The notes: generated by a model from the letters alone, not told the origin. Shown: positions 33,040 to 42,313, numbered from the stretch's first letter. The stretch: 64,000 nucleotides of DNA from Demequina litoralis (GCF_030418455.1 NZ_JAUHPW010000005.1:62001-126000); one strand, 5' to 3'. A program made the numbers and translations.

Positions 33040-33813
33040 TCAGGCGCTGCGCAGGCGGCGGCGGATGCGGTCGAGCGCGGCCTCGATGGCGGCCTCGCGC
33101 TCCTCGCGGGTCCACAGGCGCAGCGGCTCGGGGTCGGGCACCCAGGTGCCGTCCTCATCGTCCCGGCGCGGCGGCCACGGCATCCAGCGGCGGCCGTGAC
33201 GCTCGCGCTGGCTCTGCTTGAGGGCGTCGACGCGCTCCTTGTCGGCGACGTGGCGCGGCTCGCGGCTGTAGCTCGCGCCGCCGAGGTCGCCGAGGGTGAT
33301 CTCGATGCCGTCGGTCCACGAGTAGCGCTCCTGGAAGCGTCCCTCGACCACGGAGAAGACGAGGCGCTCGAGCAGTTCGGCGCTCTCCTCGAGGGACTCG
33401 TCGCACGCGTCGCAGCCGCACGCGGGGGCGCGGGCCTCGCCGGCGGCGCCCATGGCGACCACGATCGACGGGAAGGTGGTCTCCGCGATGACGAGCGGCG
33501 CGCAGCCGTCGTGGCGCGGCAGCAGGGTCGCGGCGCGGGCGATGCGGACCTGGCCCTGCTCGGCGCTGCGGACCGTGTCCGGGGCGTCCTCGGGCATGCC
33601 GTCCGTGTAGCGCACGTCGACGTCGTAGGTGCGCTCGAGGTGCTCGATGAGGGCGTTGGCGACGTCCGCGAGCGGCGCGAACCGCTCGGGGTGGCGCGTC
33701 AGCGAGTAGGTGCGCTTGGGCGGCCCGTCGGCTCCCCAGCGGTGGCCGTACGGGATCGCGTTGCCGTCGGGGTCGGTGAAGACCAGCTCCGGCAGCTCGG
33801 GCCTCTCGTACAC
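33040..33813 (-). CDS. DUF6226-like protein
   Basis: 257 residues. It opens with YERPELPELVFTDPDGNAIPYGHRWG and continues with TYSLTRHPERFAPLADVANALIEHLERTYDVDV. The middle has a cysteine cluster, ACGCDACDESLEESAELLERLVFSVVEGRFQE, that could bind zinc. A tryptophan- and arginine-rich C-terminus (RRWMPWPPRRDDEDGTWVPDPEPLRLWTREEREAAIEA) follows. The pattern resembles an actinobacterial family annotated DUF6226; function unknown. The matching name is recalled, not searched. Confidence 0.6.
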   Translation of the reverse strand: MYERPELPELVFTDPDGNAIPYGHRWGADGPPKRTYSLTRHPERFAPLADVANALIEHLERTYDVDVRYTDGMPEDAPDTVRSAEQGQVRIARAATLLPRHDGCAPLVIAETTFPSIVVAMGAAGEARAPACGCDACDESLEESAELLERLVFSVVEGRFQERYSWTDGIEITLGDLGGASYSREPRHVADKERVDALKQSQRERHGRRWMPWPPRRDDEDGTWVPDPEPLRLWTREEREAAIEAALDRIRRRLRSA

Positions 33814-33835
33814 GTGCGCCAGAGTACCGGTCCGG

Positions 33836-34342
33836 TCAACCTCGGGGTGCGAGCACCTCCGTGACGTCGGCGATCCGCGCGTCGAGCACCTCGACGAGCT
33901 GCTGGGTGTCGACCGTCGCGGCGACGCCGGGGGCTCCGCCGCCGATCGACACGGGCCCCTCGCGCGAGACGATGAGCGCGTCGGCGATGACGGGCCAGGG
34001 CCGGCCGGTCGCCGGGTCCGGGGCCGCGCCGAACGGGGTGATGGTGCCGCGCTCGTAGCCGGTGACGTCGCGCGCGACGTCCTTGTCCGGCATCGACAGG
34101 CGGCTCACGCCGAGGAGCGCGCGCAGCTTGGGCCAGCTGATCTCGCGGTCGCCCGGCACGAGGACCATCAGGTACTCGCCCTCGGCGCGGCGCACCACGA
34201 GGGTCTTGAGGATCTGGCGCGGCTCGAGGCCGCGCGCCTCGGCCGCCTCCTCGAGGGAGCGCACGGGTCCGTGGACGGTGATCTCGTGCTCGATGCCGGT
34301 GTCCGCGAGCGCGCGGGTCGCGGGGGTGTCGGGGGTGCTCAT
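33836..34342 (-). CDS. ybaK: YbaK/EbsC-type aminoacyl-tRNA deacylase
   Basis: 168 residues from ATG 34342. The editing-domain fold is seen in HGPVRSLEEAAEARGLEPRQILKTLVVRRAEGEYLMVLVPGDREISWPKLRALLG and in the C-terminal substrate loop VSIGGGAPGVAATVDTQQLVEVLDA. The lysine in QILKTLVV is the conserved catalytic one. YbaK-type proteins hydrolyse Cys-tRNA-Pro or similar misacylated tRNAs in the cytosol. It is preceded by a small HbpS-like gene, with 28 bases between. Confidence 0.9.
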   Translation of the reverse strand: MSTPDTPATRALADTGIEHEITVHGPVRSLEEAAEARGLEPRQILKTLVVRRAEGEYLMVLVPGDREISWPKLRALLGVSRLSMPDKDVARDVTGYERGTITPFGAAPDPATGRPWPVIADALIVSREGPVSIGGGAPGVAATVDTQQLVEVLDARIADVTEVLAPRG

Positions 34343-34370
34343 GGCGTGGTGAACGCGGCGCGGGCGCCGT

Positions 34371-34832
34371 CTACTCCCCGAGGTACCGCGTGCCGGTCGC
34401 GTCGGGCCCCTGGGCCGACACGAACGCGAGGCGCGCGATGCCACGCACGGCGGCGATGAACCACTCGGCAATCATCTCGTCGGCCTCGCCCTCGACGCCC
34501 GAGAACGCGGCGACCACGCCGTGGCGCACCACCCCTCCCGGGTAGACGATGTCGCCCGCGGCGTAGAGGTGAGGCTGGTCCATGCGCACCCGCGAGGTGT
34601 CCATCCCGGTGCGCTCCGCGACCTTCGCCTTGGCGACCGCGTAGCCGTAGGTCTTGGCCTCGGTGTCGCCGATGCTGCCGGCCCACAGGAGGGTGCCGGG
34701 ACGGGCCGGGTCCATGACGACGAGGTCGCCGACCGCGCCGCGGATGACGCCGTTCGCGGCCGCCCTCTCGATGGCGGGGATGACGAGCTCCCACGCCTCG
34801 GCGCAGAGCTCGGGGGTCAGTCCGGTGAACAT
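34371..34832 (-). CDS. Small GlcG/HbpS-like protein (tentative)
   Basis: 153 residues starting MFTGLTPELCAEAWELVIPAIERAAANGVIRG. The core VVMDPARPGTLLWAGSIGDTEAKTYGYAVAKAKVAERTGMDT and YPGGVVRHGVVAAFSGVEGEADEMIAEWFIAAVRGIAR fit the GlcG/HbpS (DUF336) fold, where an A/K-rich helix follows a beta sheet and an FPGG-like motif lies near the end. HbpS homologues bind heme outside the cell; here no signal peptide is seen. The 5' side has a 14-bp perfect inverted repeat (GCGTGG-CT-CCACGC, 34847-34860) close to the ATG, a possible operator. Confidence 0.5.
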   Translation of the reverse strand: MFTGLTPELCAEAWELVIPAIERAAANGVIRGAVGDLVVMDPARPGTLLWAGSIGDTEAKTYGYAVAKAKVAERTGMDTSRVRMDQPHLYAAGDIVYPGGVVRHGVVAAFSGVEGEADEMIAEWFIAAVRGIARLAFVSAQGPDATGTRYLGE

Positions 34833-34918
34833 CCGTGTCCTTCCTCGCGTGGCTCCACGCTAGCGCCGCGGCGGGCGCGGCGTGCGAGGCTCAGCGCGCG
34901 AGGCTCGGCGAGAGCGGC

Positions 34919-35326
34919 TCAGCGGGCGAAGCGCTGCTCGTAGGACAGCAGCGACGGGGCGTTCCACTGGAGGCCGGACGGCACCTCGGGGTGCGGCGTG
35001 AAGAAGCCGTCGCGGAACTCCGTGCCGCCCATGACGGGGCCCGTGCCCACCGAGAACGCAGGGACGATGTCGCCCACGTACCAGTCGGTGAAGACGTCGA
35101 TGCCCTTGTGGAAGACGCCGAACGTCACGACCCAGTAGATGCCGTAGACGAGCGCCGCGCCGAGCAGCAGCTGGATGACCACGTCGATCCACGCGATGCC
35201 GGTCGACCCCACCGCGCGAGGCGCGGCGACGGACTGCGATCGCGTGCCGCGAGCCGGCCAGTGGACCCGGAAGTCCCTGCTCCGACGCGGACCCCACGAT
35301 CCGACCGAAATGTGTGGAACTGTCAT
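34919..35326 (-). CDS. Hypothetical single-pass membrane protein
   Basis: 135 residues. A basic N-terminus (GPRRSRDFRVHWPARGTRS) precedes one hydrophobic helix (IAWIDVVIQLLLGAALVYGIYWVVTFGVF, about residues 44-72), followed by a soluble C-terminus with several Phe/Gly/Pro (VPAFSVGTGPVMGGTEFRDGFFTPHPEVP). No family was recognised. It faces away from the acetyltransferase gene across an AT-richer 235-base promoter region. Confidence 0.65.
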   Translation of the reverse strand: MTVPHISVGSWGPRRSRDFRVHWPARGTRSQSVAAPRAVGSTGIAWIDVVIQLLLGAALVYGIYWVVTFGVFHKGIDVFTDWYVGDIVPAFSVGTGPVMGGTEFRDGFFTPHPEVPSGLQWNAPSLLSYEQRFAR

Positions 35327-35561
35327 GGTTTACCCCCGAATCCATAGCACCGCGGATGGTCACTTCGCGCAACCGGAACGCGGTTACGAATATTCCAATC
35401 TGCGGTAAAGACGTCCTCAACGGCCCAAGCGTTGTGCCAAGAACGGTTAACGTCGTGTGAACTCTCGTGCCGGCCCCGGTTTCGCGACGGGCGCGGGTCA
35501 CGGCATGATGCGGGGAGGACGATGCGCCGGCGGGGCGCACACCGAGCGGAGGGGGCCGCAC
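35327..35561. promoter_or_regulatory. Bidirectional promoter region with dyads
   Basis: The most AT-rich intergenic patch nearby. It has an inverted repeat AACCG-GAACG-CGGTT (35371-35385) and AACGGTTAACG (35442-35452), both candidate binding sites. Exact -35/-10 elements were not resolved. GGACGATGCG occurs at 35517-35526, just before the acetyltransferase start. Confidence 0.4.
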
Positions 35562-36146
35562 GTGAGCGACAAGGACGACGAGACGCCGGTCATCCCGCTG
35601 CGCGAGGCACCCGGCGAACGGGCCGCGTGGGGACGATCACCCCTGGTGATCGCCGCATGGATGCTCGTCGAGTGGCTGCTGGTCACGAACGCGGTCCAGC
35701 CGTCGTCGCGGATCCGGATCGCGGCGCTGCGCGCGTTCGGCGCGACCATCGGCGACGGCGTGATCTTCCGTCAGCGCACCCGAGTGAAGTTCCCCTGGAA
35801 CCTCGAGGTGGGCGACGACTGCTGGATCGGCGAGGGCGTGTGGTTCCACAACCAGGACCGCGTCGTCGTAGGTCACGATGTCGTGATCTCCCAGGAGACC
35901 TTCATCACCACGGGCAGCCACGCGCACCGGCGCAACATGGCGCTCATCACCCGTCCGGTCGTGATCGAGCCGGGCGCGTGGGTGACCTCGCGGTGCATCG
36001 TCACCGGCGGCGTGACGCTCGGCCGCTCGTGCCTGGTCTCCCCCGGCGCCGTCGTGATGAAGGACGTCCCCGCGGGACGCATCGTCGCCGGCAACCCGGG
36101 CCAGGACGCCGGGGCGCGCTTCCAGCCGCAGCCCAAGCGCGGCTGA
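35562..36146 (+). CDS. WcaF-like acetyltransferase (left-handed beta-helix)
   Basis: 194 residues from GTG 35562, with GGAGGGGG upstream. Hexapeptide-repeat turns are visible in RAFGATIGDGVIFRQRTRVKFPWNLEVGDDCWIGEGVWFHNQDRVVVGHDVVISQETFITTGSHAH, with the catalytic histidine in GSHAHRRN, then GAWVTSRCIVTGGVTLGRSCLVSPGAVVMKDVPAGRIVAGNP. The N-terminal hydrophobic segment SPLVIAAWMLVEWLLVTNA may touch the membrane. The resemblance is to colanic-acid-type O-acetyltransferases, which transfer acetyl from acetyl-CoA to sugars. No other polysaccharide gene is adjacent. A GGCGGC-ATCGC-GCCGCC hairpin follows. Confidence 0.85.
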   Translation: MSDKDDETPVIPLREAPGERAAWGRSPLVIAAWMLVEWLLVTNAVQPSSRIRIAALRAFGATIGDGVIFRQRTRVKFPWNLEVGDDCWIGEGVWFHNQDRVVVGHDVVISQETFITTGSHAHRRNMALITRPVVIEPGAWVTSRCIVTGGVTLGRSCLVSPGAVVMKDVPAGRIVAGNPGQDAGARFQPQPKRG

Positions 36147-36158
36147 CCCCTCCCTCCC

Positions 36159-36175
36159 GGCGGCATCGCGCCGCC
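36159..36175. terminator. Bidirectional hairpin between convergent genes
   Basis: GGCGGC (36159-36164), loop ATCGC, GCCGCC (36170-36175), between stops at 36146 and 36180. Confidence 0.55.
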
Positions 36176-36179
36176 CTTC

Positions 36180-36710
36180 TCAGGCCGCGAGCGCGACCGT
36201 TCCCATGCCCGCGGCGGTGCCGATGCGCGCGGCCTCGCCCAGCGTGCGGGCCGGTCGCTCCAGCCACACGGTGTCCGAGGCGTAGTACGTCAGCTCGGTC
36301 GACGCGGACAGCGGCAGCGCCGCGACCACGGCGGGGACGCCCGCGCCCAGGAGGCGCAGCATCGGCCGCACGAACTCGTGGTCGCCCGAGGCGATCACGA
36401 CGGAGCCGTACCGTGCCGCGACGAGGTCCACGTCCTCGAGGCACGCGCACAGCGCGAGGTCCGCGCCGGACTCCCCCGGCCGCGTCACCACGCGGGCGCC
36501 GGGCGCGAGGTCCGCCGCGGTGAAGACCCAGTCCGGGCCGACGCCGATGACGAGCTGGTCGCGGCCGGCCCGGAAGTCGACGGCCTCCAGCGTGCGCGTG
36601 AGCGCGAGCGCCCAGCAGGCGTCGGAGGCGAGCTCCGGCGCGCAGCCCAGCAGGTTCTCGAGATCGACGACGACGAGCCTGCGGCCCGCGTCACGGTGCG
36701 TTCCCTTCAT
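36180..36710 (-). CDS. NYN domain protein (PIN-like RNase fold)
   Basis: 176 residues from ATG 36710, with GGGGGAC upstream. NYN/PIN acidic residues are seen at LVVVDLENLLG (near residue 15), PGESGADLALCACLED (near residue 80) and VVIASGDHEFVRPMLRLLGAGVPAVVAAL (near residue 105), giving three or four aspartates for a metal-dependent nuclease site. No second domain. NYN proteins cut or bind RNA, but the target here is unknown. It lies alone on the minus strand between the acetyltransferase and glpK. Confidence 0.8.
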   Translation of the reverse strand: MKGTHRDAGRRLVVVDLENLLGCAPELASDACWALALTRTLEAVDFRAGRDQLVIGVGPDWVFTAADLAPGARVVTRPGESGADLALCACLEDVDLVAARYGSVVIASGDHEFVRPMLRLLGAGVPAVVAALPLSASTELTYYASDTVWLERPARTLGEAARIGTAAGMGTVALAA

Positions 36711-36764
36711 GGTGTCCCCCCAGCGGATCGGTGTGGGTACCACGCTATGGAGGGGGTCCGACAG

Positions 36765-38279
36765 TCAGCCGTCGACGTCCTCGTCGACCCAGTCGAGCGA
36801 GCGTGCGACCGCCTTCTGCCAGTTGCGGTAGAGCCGGTCGGCCTCGGCGCGCGGCATGGTCGGGTGCCAGCGGCGGTCCTCCCGCCAGTTGTCGCGCAGC
36901 TCGTCGAGGTCGCCCCAGAACCCGACCGCGAGCCCCGCGGCGTACGCCGCGCCCAGCGCGGTGGTCTCCACCACCTCGGGCCGGATGACGTCCGCACCCA
37001 GGATGTCCGCGAGGAACTGCATGAGCAGCTCGTTGGAGGTCATGCCGCCGTCGACGTTGAGGGTGTGCAGCGGGACGCCGGCGTCGGCCTCCCCCGCCTT
37101 GACCACGTCGCGGGTCTGGTACGCCGTGGCCTCGAGCACGGCCCGCGCGAGGTGCGCCTTGGTGACGTACTGCGTGAGGCCCAGGACGGCGCCGCGCGCG
37201 TCGGGCCGCCAGTACGGCGCGAACAGGCCCGAGAACGCGGGCACGAAGTACGCGCCGCCGTTGTCGGGCACGCTCGCCGCGAGCGGCTCGATCTCGCTCG
37301 CGTCACGGATGGTGCCGAAGTTGTCGCGCAGCCACTGGACGAGCGCGCCCGTGATCGCGATCGACCCCTCGAGCGCGTAGTGCGGAGGCGCGTCGCCGAG
37401 CCGGTAGGCGACCGTGGTGATGAGCCCGTGCTCGCTCATGATCGCCTCGAGACCGGTGTTGACCAGGAGGAACGTGCCGGTGCCGTAGGTGCCCTTGGTC
37501 TCGCCCTCGTGGAAGGCGGCCTGGCCGAAGGTGGCGGCCTGCTGGTCGCCGAGGATGCCCGCGATCGGCACCTCGCGCAGCAGCGAGCGGCCGCCCACGT
37601 GCCCGTAGACCTCGGAGGAACTGCGGATCTCCGGCAGGAGCGCGCGCGGGATGCCGAAGGCGGCGAGGAGGTCGTCGGACCAGTCGAGCGTGCGGAGGTC
37701 CATGAGCAGCGTGCGGGAGGCGTTGGTGACGTCGGTGACGTGGATGCCGCCGTCGACGCCCCCGGTGAGGTTCCACACGAGCCACGTGTCCGGCGTTCCG
37801 AAGGCGAGCTCGCCCGACTCGGCCGCGTCGCGCGCGCCGGGCACGTGGTCGAGGATCCACGCGATCTTGGTGGCGCTGAAGTACGTCGCGAGCGGCAGCC
37901 CGGTGGCCTCGCGGAAGCGGTCGACGCCGCCCTCGTCCGCGAGCGCGTCGACCATGGGCTGGGTGCGGGTGTCCTGCCACACGATGGCCGGGTAGACGGG
38001 CTCGCCGGTCGCGCGGTCCCAGATCATCACGGTCTCGCGCTGGTTGGTGATGCCCAGCGCCTCGATCTCGAGGCGCGTGATGTCGGCCTTCGCGAGCGCC
38101 TGACCGATCACGAGCCGGGTGTTGTCCCAGATCTCGTGCGGGTCGTGCTCGACCCAGCCGGCGCGCGGCAGGTGCTGGCGGTGCTCGAGCTGGGCCTGGG
38201 ACACGATCCGGCCGCCGTGGTCGAACACGATCGCGCGCGTCGAGGTGGTGCCCTGGTCGATCGCCATCACAAAGGACAT
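36765..38279 (-). CDS. glpK: Glycerol kinase
   Basis: 504 residues, the usual length. FGGY kinase motifs: [19 protein letters not shown] at the N-terminus, [30 protein letters not shown] near residue 80, [10 protein letters not shown] (near residue 258) with catalytic aspartate, [14 protein letters not shown], and [21 protein letters not shown] near 405. It phosphorylates glycerol to glycerol-3-phosphate in the cytosol using ATP. It follows glpD by 47 bases on the same strand, so the two form a glycerol-use operon in the order glpD-glpK. No glpF permease is next to it. Confidence 0.97.
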   Translation of the reverse strand: MSFVMAIDQGTTSTRAIVFDHGGRIVSQAQLEHRQHLPRAGWVEHDPHEIWDNTRLVIGQALAKADITRLEIEALGITNQRETVMIWDRATGEPVYPAIVWQDTRTQPMVDALADEGGVDRFREATGLPLATYFSATKIAWILDHVPGARDAAESGELAFGTPDTWLVWNLTGGVDGGIHVTDVTNASRTLLMDLRTLDWSDDLLAAFGIPRALLPEIRSSSEVYGHVGGRSLLREVPIAGILGDQQAATFGQAAFHEGETKGTYGTGTFLLVNTGLEAIMSEHGLITTVAYRLGDAPPHYALEGSIAITGALVQWLRDNFGTIRDASEIEPLAASVPDNGGAYFVPAFSGLFAPYWRPDARGAVLGLTQYVTKAHLARAVLEATAYQTRDVVKAGEADAGVPLHTLNVDGGMTSNELLMQFLADILGADVIRPEVVETTALGAAYAAGLAVGFWGDLDELRDNWREDRRWHPTMPRAEADRLYRNWQKAVARSLDWVDEDVDG

Positions 38280-38326
38280 GCGCCTCACGCTACCCGCGGC
38301 ATGCTCATCCTGCCTGCTAGCAGTCC

Positions 38327-40087
38327 CTACGAGGGCGCGACCGAGGTCGACGGCGCCCGGCCGACCCGCACCGCCTCCCGCGCGGCGAGGATGCGCTCGA
38401 TCTCGTCGGCGCGGCGCCGCCGGCTCCATCCGAGCTCGCGTCCCACGATCTTCGCGACCTCCTCGAGCAGCGCCGGTGCGACCTCGCCACGGAACGTCAG
38501 CTGGGTACGCCGCTCCACCACGTCGGTGAGCCGCACCACGTGCTCGGCGCGCGCGATCCACGCGATCTCCGCGCGCGTGTACGACGGCGCGTGGCGCAGG
38601 TGGCGCCCCTCGTCCCACCGCGATCGCCCGCGGCGCTCGATGGCCGCGACCTCCTCCGCGCGTGTGCCGTACCGGTCGAGCAGCACCCCGGCCCGCGCAT
38701 CGTCCCCGGGCAGGTGGACGGCGATCCAGTCGCCACGGTCGTCGGGGCGCGGGTAGTCGCGCCCGCCGCCGATCGGGAGGGCGGCGGTCGAGACGCGCCG
38801 CTCGCGGCCGAGGATCCCCAGCACCTCGTCGGCGATGCGCTCCCCCAGCGCCCGGTGCGTGGTCCACTTGCCGCCGACGACGCTCACCAGCGGCACGTCC
38901 CCGCCCGGCAGGGTGGACCGCTCGAGGCGGTAGTCGCGCGGGATGCGGCCGGGATCGGCATCGGAGGCACGCGGCAGCGGCCGGATCCCGGCGAAGCGGT
39001 GCACGATCTGCTCGCGCGTCACCGGGATGCCCGGGAACACCCGCGCGGCGAGCTCGAGGAAGTACGCGATCTCCTCGTCGGTGCAGACGGCGGGTTCGCG
39101 CGGGTCCGCCGGCAGGTCCGTGGTGCCGAGGATGACCCGGCCGTGCTGGGGGTGGATGAGGACGATGCGCCCGTCGTGGTTCTCGAAGAAGATCTCCCGA
39201 CCTCGGCACGCGGCGTGCAGCGCGGGGTTGTCGAGCACGATGTGGCTGCCCTTGGTGCCGCCCATGAAGGCGGTCTCCTCGCCGAGCGTCGCGTTGGTGA
39301 GGTCGGTCCACGGCCCGGACGCGTTCACCACCACGCGCGCGCTGATGCGCGCGGTCTCGCCCGTGACGACGTCGCGCACGTCGACCGTGGTGGACGATGC
39401 GCCGGTCGCCTCGACGTAGGTGGCGAGCCGGGCGCCGGGATGGGCGGCGAGCGCGTCGAGCGCCATCTCGAGCGCGAGCCGCTCGGGGGCGCGGACGGCG
39501 GCGTCGTAGTAGGTCGCGGTGCAGCGGATGGTGGGGTCGAGGTCGGGCAGCTCCTCGAGCGACCGCGTGCGGCCCGCGAAGGTGTGGCGGGGCACGCCGG
39601 TGCCGTCCTCGGCGCGGCCGGCGTGCGAGTACTCGTCGTAGAGCGTGAGGCCCGCCTTGATGAGCATCGAGCCGCGCGGCGCGCGCCGGGCGGGGCCGCG
39701 GCCCGCGAGGAAGCGCAGCGGCGCCGAGGCCAGGCCGGACCAGATCGTGTGGATCGGGACGGTGGTGGGCAGCGGGGTGACATGGTGCGGGGCGTTCGCG
39801 AGCAGCGCGTTGCGCTCCGCGACCGCCTCGCGCACCAGCCGGAACTCGCCGTTCTCGAGGTAGCGCAGGCCGCCGTGGATCATGCGCGAGCTGGCGGCGC
39901 TGGTGGCGGCGGCGACGTCGCCGCGGTCGATCAGCGTGACGTCGACGCCCTGCAGCGCCAGGTCGCGGAAGGCCGCGACGCCGTTGATGCCCGCGCCGAT
40001 GATGAGCACGTCCGTGACCGGGCGGTCGCGCAGGTCGGCCCAGGCCGGGCGCGTGTCCCGGCCCCCGGGGCTGCGGCGCGGGGCCAT
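38327..40087 (-). CDS. glpD: Aerobic glycerol-3-phosphate dehydrogenase (FAD, GlpD type)
   Basis: 586 residues from ATG 40087. FAD-binding [48 protein letters not shown] is classic GlpD. Later motifs are [41 protein letters not shown] and [17 protein letters not shown]-terminal helical domain of ~130 residues completes it. It oxidises glycerol-3-phosphate to dihydroxyacetone phosphate, passing electrons to quinone at the membrane. A TTG start at 40123 is possible but has no better ribosome site. glpK follows. Confidence 0.95.
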   Translation of the reverse strand: MAPRRSPGGRDTRPAWADLRDRPVTDVLIIGAGINGVAAFRDLALQGVDVTLIDRGDVAAATSAASSRMIHGGLRYLENGEFRLVREAVAERNALLANAPHHVTPLPTTVPIHTIWSGLASAPLRFLAGRGPARRAPRGSMLIKAGLTLYDEYSHAGRAEDGTGVPRHTFAGRTRSLEELPDLDPTIRCTATYYDAAVRAPERLALEMALDALAAHPGARLATYVEATGASSTTVDVRDVVTGETARISARVVVNASGPWTDLTNATLGEETAFMGGTKGSHIVLDNPALHAACRGREIFFENHDGRIVLIHPQHGRVILGTTDLPADPREPAVCTDEEIAYFLELAARVFPGIPVTREQIVHRFAGIRPLPRASDADPGRIPRDYRLERSTLPGGDVPLVSVVGGKWTTHRALGERIADEVLGILGRERRVSTAALPIGGGRDYPRPDDRGDWIAVHLPGDDARAGVLLDRYGTRAEEVAAIERRGRSRWDEGRHLRHAPSYTRAEIAWIARAEHVVRLTDVVERRTQLTFRGEVAPALLEEVAKIVGRELGWSRRRRADEIERILAAREAVRVGRAPSTSVAPS

Positions 40088-40175
40088 GCCGCCATGGTGC
40101 GCAGGTGTCAGCCAGGTGCGCAATAGATGACCCGTCCCCGATCGTCGCCGCCCCGGGCCTCCCCGCCCGATCGCG

Positions 40176-40236
40176 CTGCGGGGAGCTCAGCGACGGTCTG
40201 AGGAGATCTGCGACTCCTGCGGGGAGCTCAGCGACG
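40176..40236. repeat. 20-bp direct repeat at the 3' end of a small gene
   Basis: The 20-mer beginning CTGCGGGGAGC and ending TCAGCGACG occurs at 40176-40195 and again at 40217-40236, 41 bases apart. The second copy contains the stop codon of the next gene, so this looks like a local duplication of the gene's last bases. Confidence 0.8.
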
Positions 40237-40446
40237 CTTGGTGCGGCGGTTGCGCTGGTCGTGCGCGGCCTTCGCGGCGAAGGCGCCCCACAGCGGCAGG
40301 ATCACGCCGAGCGCGATGACGAACTGCGGCAGGCCGGCGCCGGCGTGGGGAAGGTCGCGGAACAGCCACACGAACCAGCCGACGACGGCGATCGCGAGCA
40401 CCGCGAACCCGTTCACCGCGGCCATCGATCTGTGGTTCTTGTTCAT
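40228..40446 (-). CDS. Small two-helix membrane protein
   Basis: 72 residues if started at the ATG at 40446 ([13 protein letters not shown]); longer upstream starts have no support. Two membrane helices ([17 protein letters not shown] and [19 protein letters not shown]) with a basic C-terminus ([11 protein letters not shown]). No family was recognised. Confidence 0.65.
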   Translation of the reverse strand: MNKNHRSMAAVNGFAVLAIAVVGWFVWLFRDLPHAGAGLPQFVIALGVILPLWGAFAAKAAHDQRNRRTKRR

Positions 40447-40515
40447 CTCGCGCGCCCCCGCTCCCGTGCTCGTCCACCATCGAGGCTCCCCCGCGGGCCC
40501 CGCGAGCCTCAAGCC

Positions 40516-40530
40516 ACCACTTGTGGGGGC
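40516..40530. promoter_or_regulatory. GTGGGGGCA dyad, copy 1
   Basis: The patch ACCACTTGTGGGGGC (dyad CCAC-TT-GTGG) lies between divergent starts (40446 and 40611). A matching dyad (CCCCAC-AA-GTGGGGGCA) lies at 41953-41968 upstream of another small membrane gene, so both could be sites for the same regulator. Confidence 0.35.
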
Positions 40531-40610
40531 ACCGCTCCGTTTGCCGCGCATCGTCCCGCGCGTGACCATGGAAGGCAGGGTCCCCACTCCGAGCTCACAG
40601 GGAGCGGATC

Positions 40611-41087
40611 ATGACTGCCATCAAGGACGCCGCCGACGCCTTCCTCGCGCACAAGCGGATTGCCGTCACGGGCGTGTCACGCACGCCCGGATCGCACGGC
40701 TCGAACGTGGTCTACCAGCGGCTTCGTGAACGCGGGTACGAGGCCTTCGCCATCAACCCGAACGCCGAGTCCGTCGAGGGCGGGCCCGCCTACCCCAGCC
40801 TCGCGGCGGTGCCGGGCGGCGTGGAGGCGGTGATCATCGGCACGCGGCCCGACCGCGCGCTCGACACGGTCAAGGAGGCCGAGTCGCTCGGCATCAAGGA
40901 CGTGTGGATGCACCGCGGCCCGGGCCAGGGAAGCGTCGACGATGCGGCGGCCGCGTGGGGTCGCGAGCACGGCATGGCCGTCATCGACGGCGGCTGCCCG
41001 TGCATGTTCGGCCCCACCGCCGACGGCGGGCACAAGTTCATGTGCTCCTTCATGAAGCTCACCGGCAACGTCCCACGCCAGGTATGA
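40611..41087 (+). CDS. CoA-binding domain protein (YccU-like)
   Basis: 158 residues, with GGGAGCGG before the ATG. A Rossmann-type CoA-binding domain is seen in KRIAVTGVSRTPGSHGSNVVYQRLRERGYEAFAINPNAESVEGGPAYPSLAAVPGGVEAVIIGTRPDRALDTVKEAESLGIKDVWMHRG, and ends with DGGCPCMFGPTADGGHKFMCSFMKLTGNVPRQV, cysteine-rich unlike most members. The ORF overlaps the hydrolase start by four bases. CoA-binding proteins of this type may sense acyl-CoA or use the domain in metabolism; the role is unknown. Confidence 0.85.
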   Translation: MTAIKDAADAFLAHKRIAVTGVSRTPGSHGSNVVYQRLRERGYEAFAINPNAESVEGGPAYPSLAAVPGGVEAVIIGTRPDRALDTVKEAESLGIKDVWMHRGPGQGSVDDAAAAWGREHGMAVIDGGCPCMFGPTADGGHKFMCSFMKLTGNVPRQV

Positions 41088-41926
41088 GCAGCGTCGTCGA
41101 GCAGGGGCGCTGGCGCGCGATCGACGTCGGCGGGGCGAAGCTCGACCTGTGGGAGACCGGAGTGCGCTCCGACAAGCCGCCGGTCATCCTCATCGGCACG
41201 GCGCTCACCGCCGACGAGCTGCTGCCCGTGGCCCGGCTGCTCGCCGCGGACCTCGGGCGCCCCGTGCTGGCGTACCGCCGCCGCGGCTACGGCACCGCGG
41301 GCACCGTCGCGGGGTCCGGGTCCGTGCGGCTCGACGCGGGCGACCTCGTCGCCCTCATGGACGAGCTCGACATCCCGCGCGCCGTCATCGTGGGCGTGTC
41401 CTACTCGGGGGCCGTCGCGCTGCAGGCCGCCGCGGACCATCCGGAGCGCTGCGCGCGCGTGGTCGCGATCGAGCCGCCGCCGGTGCAGTCGGCCTCGGCC
41501 TCCGCGTTCCGCGTCGCGAACACGCGCCTGGTGACGGAGTACGAGCACCTCGGCGCGGTGCGTGCCGCGGACCGCTTCCTGTCGCGCCTCATGGACCCGC
41601 ACTGGCGGCTCGACGTGGAGCGCATGCTCCCCGGCGCGGTCGCCCAGGCCGAGGCCGACGCGGAGACCTTCTTCACCGCCGACATCCCCGCGCTGCTGGC
41701 ATGGGACTACACGGAGGCGGATGCGGCGAAGGTGACGGCGCCGGTGCTGCTGGTGAGCGGCACCGCGAGCGCGCACTGGTTCGAGGAGGAGATCGAGGCG
41801 ATCCGCGCGTGGTTCCCCGACGTCGCTCACGTGTCGCTTCCCAACGCCGACCACTCGATGGCGCTCACCCACCCCACCGAGGTCGAGGCCGCCGTCGCGG
41901 GTTTCATCCGGGACGCCGCGGAGTGA
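41084..41926 (+). CDS. Alpha/beta hydrolase
   Basis: 280 residues, ATG 41084 in an ATGA overlap with the CoA-binding gene, so the two are co-translated. The fold starts with WRAIDVGGAKLDLWETGVRSDKPPVILIGTALTADELLPVARLLAADLGRPVLAYRRRGYG, and the nucleophile elbow is GVSYSGAVALQAAADHPERCARVVAIEPPPV (serine near residue 105). The acid is likely in the LVSGTASAHWFEEE/ADAAKVTAPVLL region and the base His in NADHSMALTHP. Possible substrate: thioesters or esters. Family function unspecified. Confidence 0.85.
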   Translation: MSSVVEQGRWRAIDVGGAKLDLWETGVRSDKPPVILIGTALTADELLPVARLLAADLGRPVLAYRRRGYGTAGTVAGSGSVRLDAGDLVALMDELDIPRAVIVGVSYSGAVALQAAADHPERCARVVAIEPPPVQSASASAFRVANTRLVTEYEHLGAVRAADRFLSRLMDPHWRLDVERMLPGAVAQAEADAETFFTADIPALLAWDYTEADAAKVTAPVLLVSGTASAHWFEEEIEAIRAWFPDVAHVSLPNADHSMALTHPTEVEAAVAGFIRDAAE

Positions 41927-41952
41927 ATCGGACGGATCGACGCCCCTGCTAT

Positions 41953-41968
41953 CCCCACAAGTGGGGGC
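41953..41968. promoter_or_regulatory. GTGGGGGCA dyad, copy 2
   Basis: CCCCAC-AA-GTGGGG followed by GCA, about 40 bases upstream of the next gene. See copy 1 at 40516-40530. Confidence 0.35.
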
Positions 41969-42004
41969 AGGCGCCTGTCGGCCCCCGTCACTAGGGTCGG
42001 ACTC

Positions 42005-42313
42005 ATGCAGGCACTGAAGGACGATATCCAGCTGGACCTCGGCGACGAGGACGCGTGGATGTGGATCTGGTTCGTCGGGTGGACCCTCGCGGCGGGCGCG
42101 ATCGCCGGCAGCATCTTCACGGACGCGTGGGGCGCGTTCGGCTGGAAGGCGGCCCTCGTCGGGGCCGCGCTCGGCGCGCTGTCGACCATCCCGCTGATGG
42201 TGCTGTTCCGGACGCTCCGCGCGCTGCTGCTGAACGCGTCCGGGCCGACCGCCGCGGGCCCCGGCGCCGCGACCCTGCCCGACGACGCCGGCTCGGAGCA
42301 CGCCGCCGCCTGA
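42005..42313 (+). CDS. Small membrane protein
   Basis: 102 residues: MQALKDDIQLDLGDEDAW at the start, helix 1 around MWIWFVGWTLAAGAIAGSIF, helix 2 around KAALVGAALGALSTIPLMVLF, then an Ala-rich tail ending SEHAAA. No family was recognised. Preceded by the GTGGGGGCA dyad and a TAGGGT -10-like element at about 41992. Confidence 0.65.
   Translation: MQALKDDIQLDLGDEDAWMWIWFVGWTLAAGAIAGSIFTDAWGAFGWKAALVGAALGALSTIPLMVLFRTLRALLLNASGPTAAGPGAATLPDDAGSEHAAA

Noticed and set aside
34847..34860. GCGTGG-CT-CCACGC as a terminator
   Set aside because: The two-base loop is too small for a hairpin; kept only as a possible operator in the HbpS-like entry.
40447..40587. Longer start (40587) for the small membrane protein
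   Set aside because: The added residues are Arg/Gly/Thr-rich, cross the dyad and CGCATCGTCC motif, and have no ribosome site.
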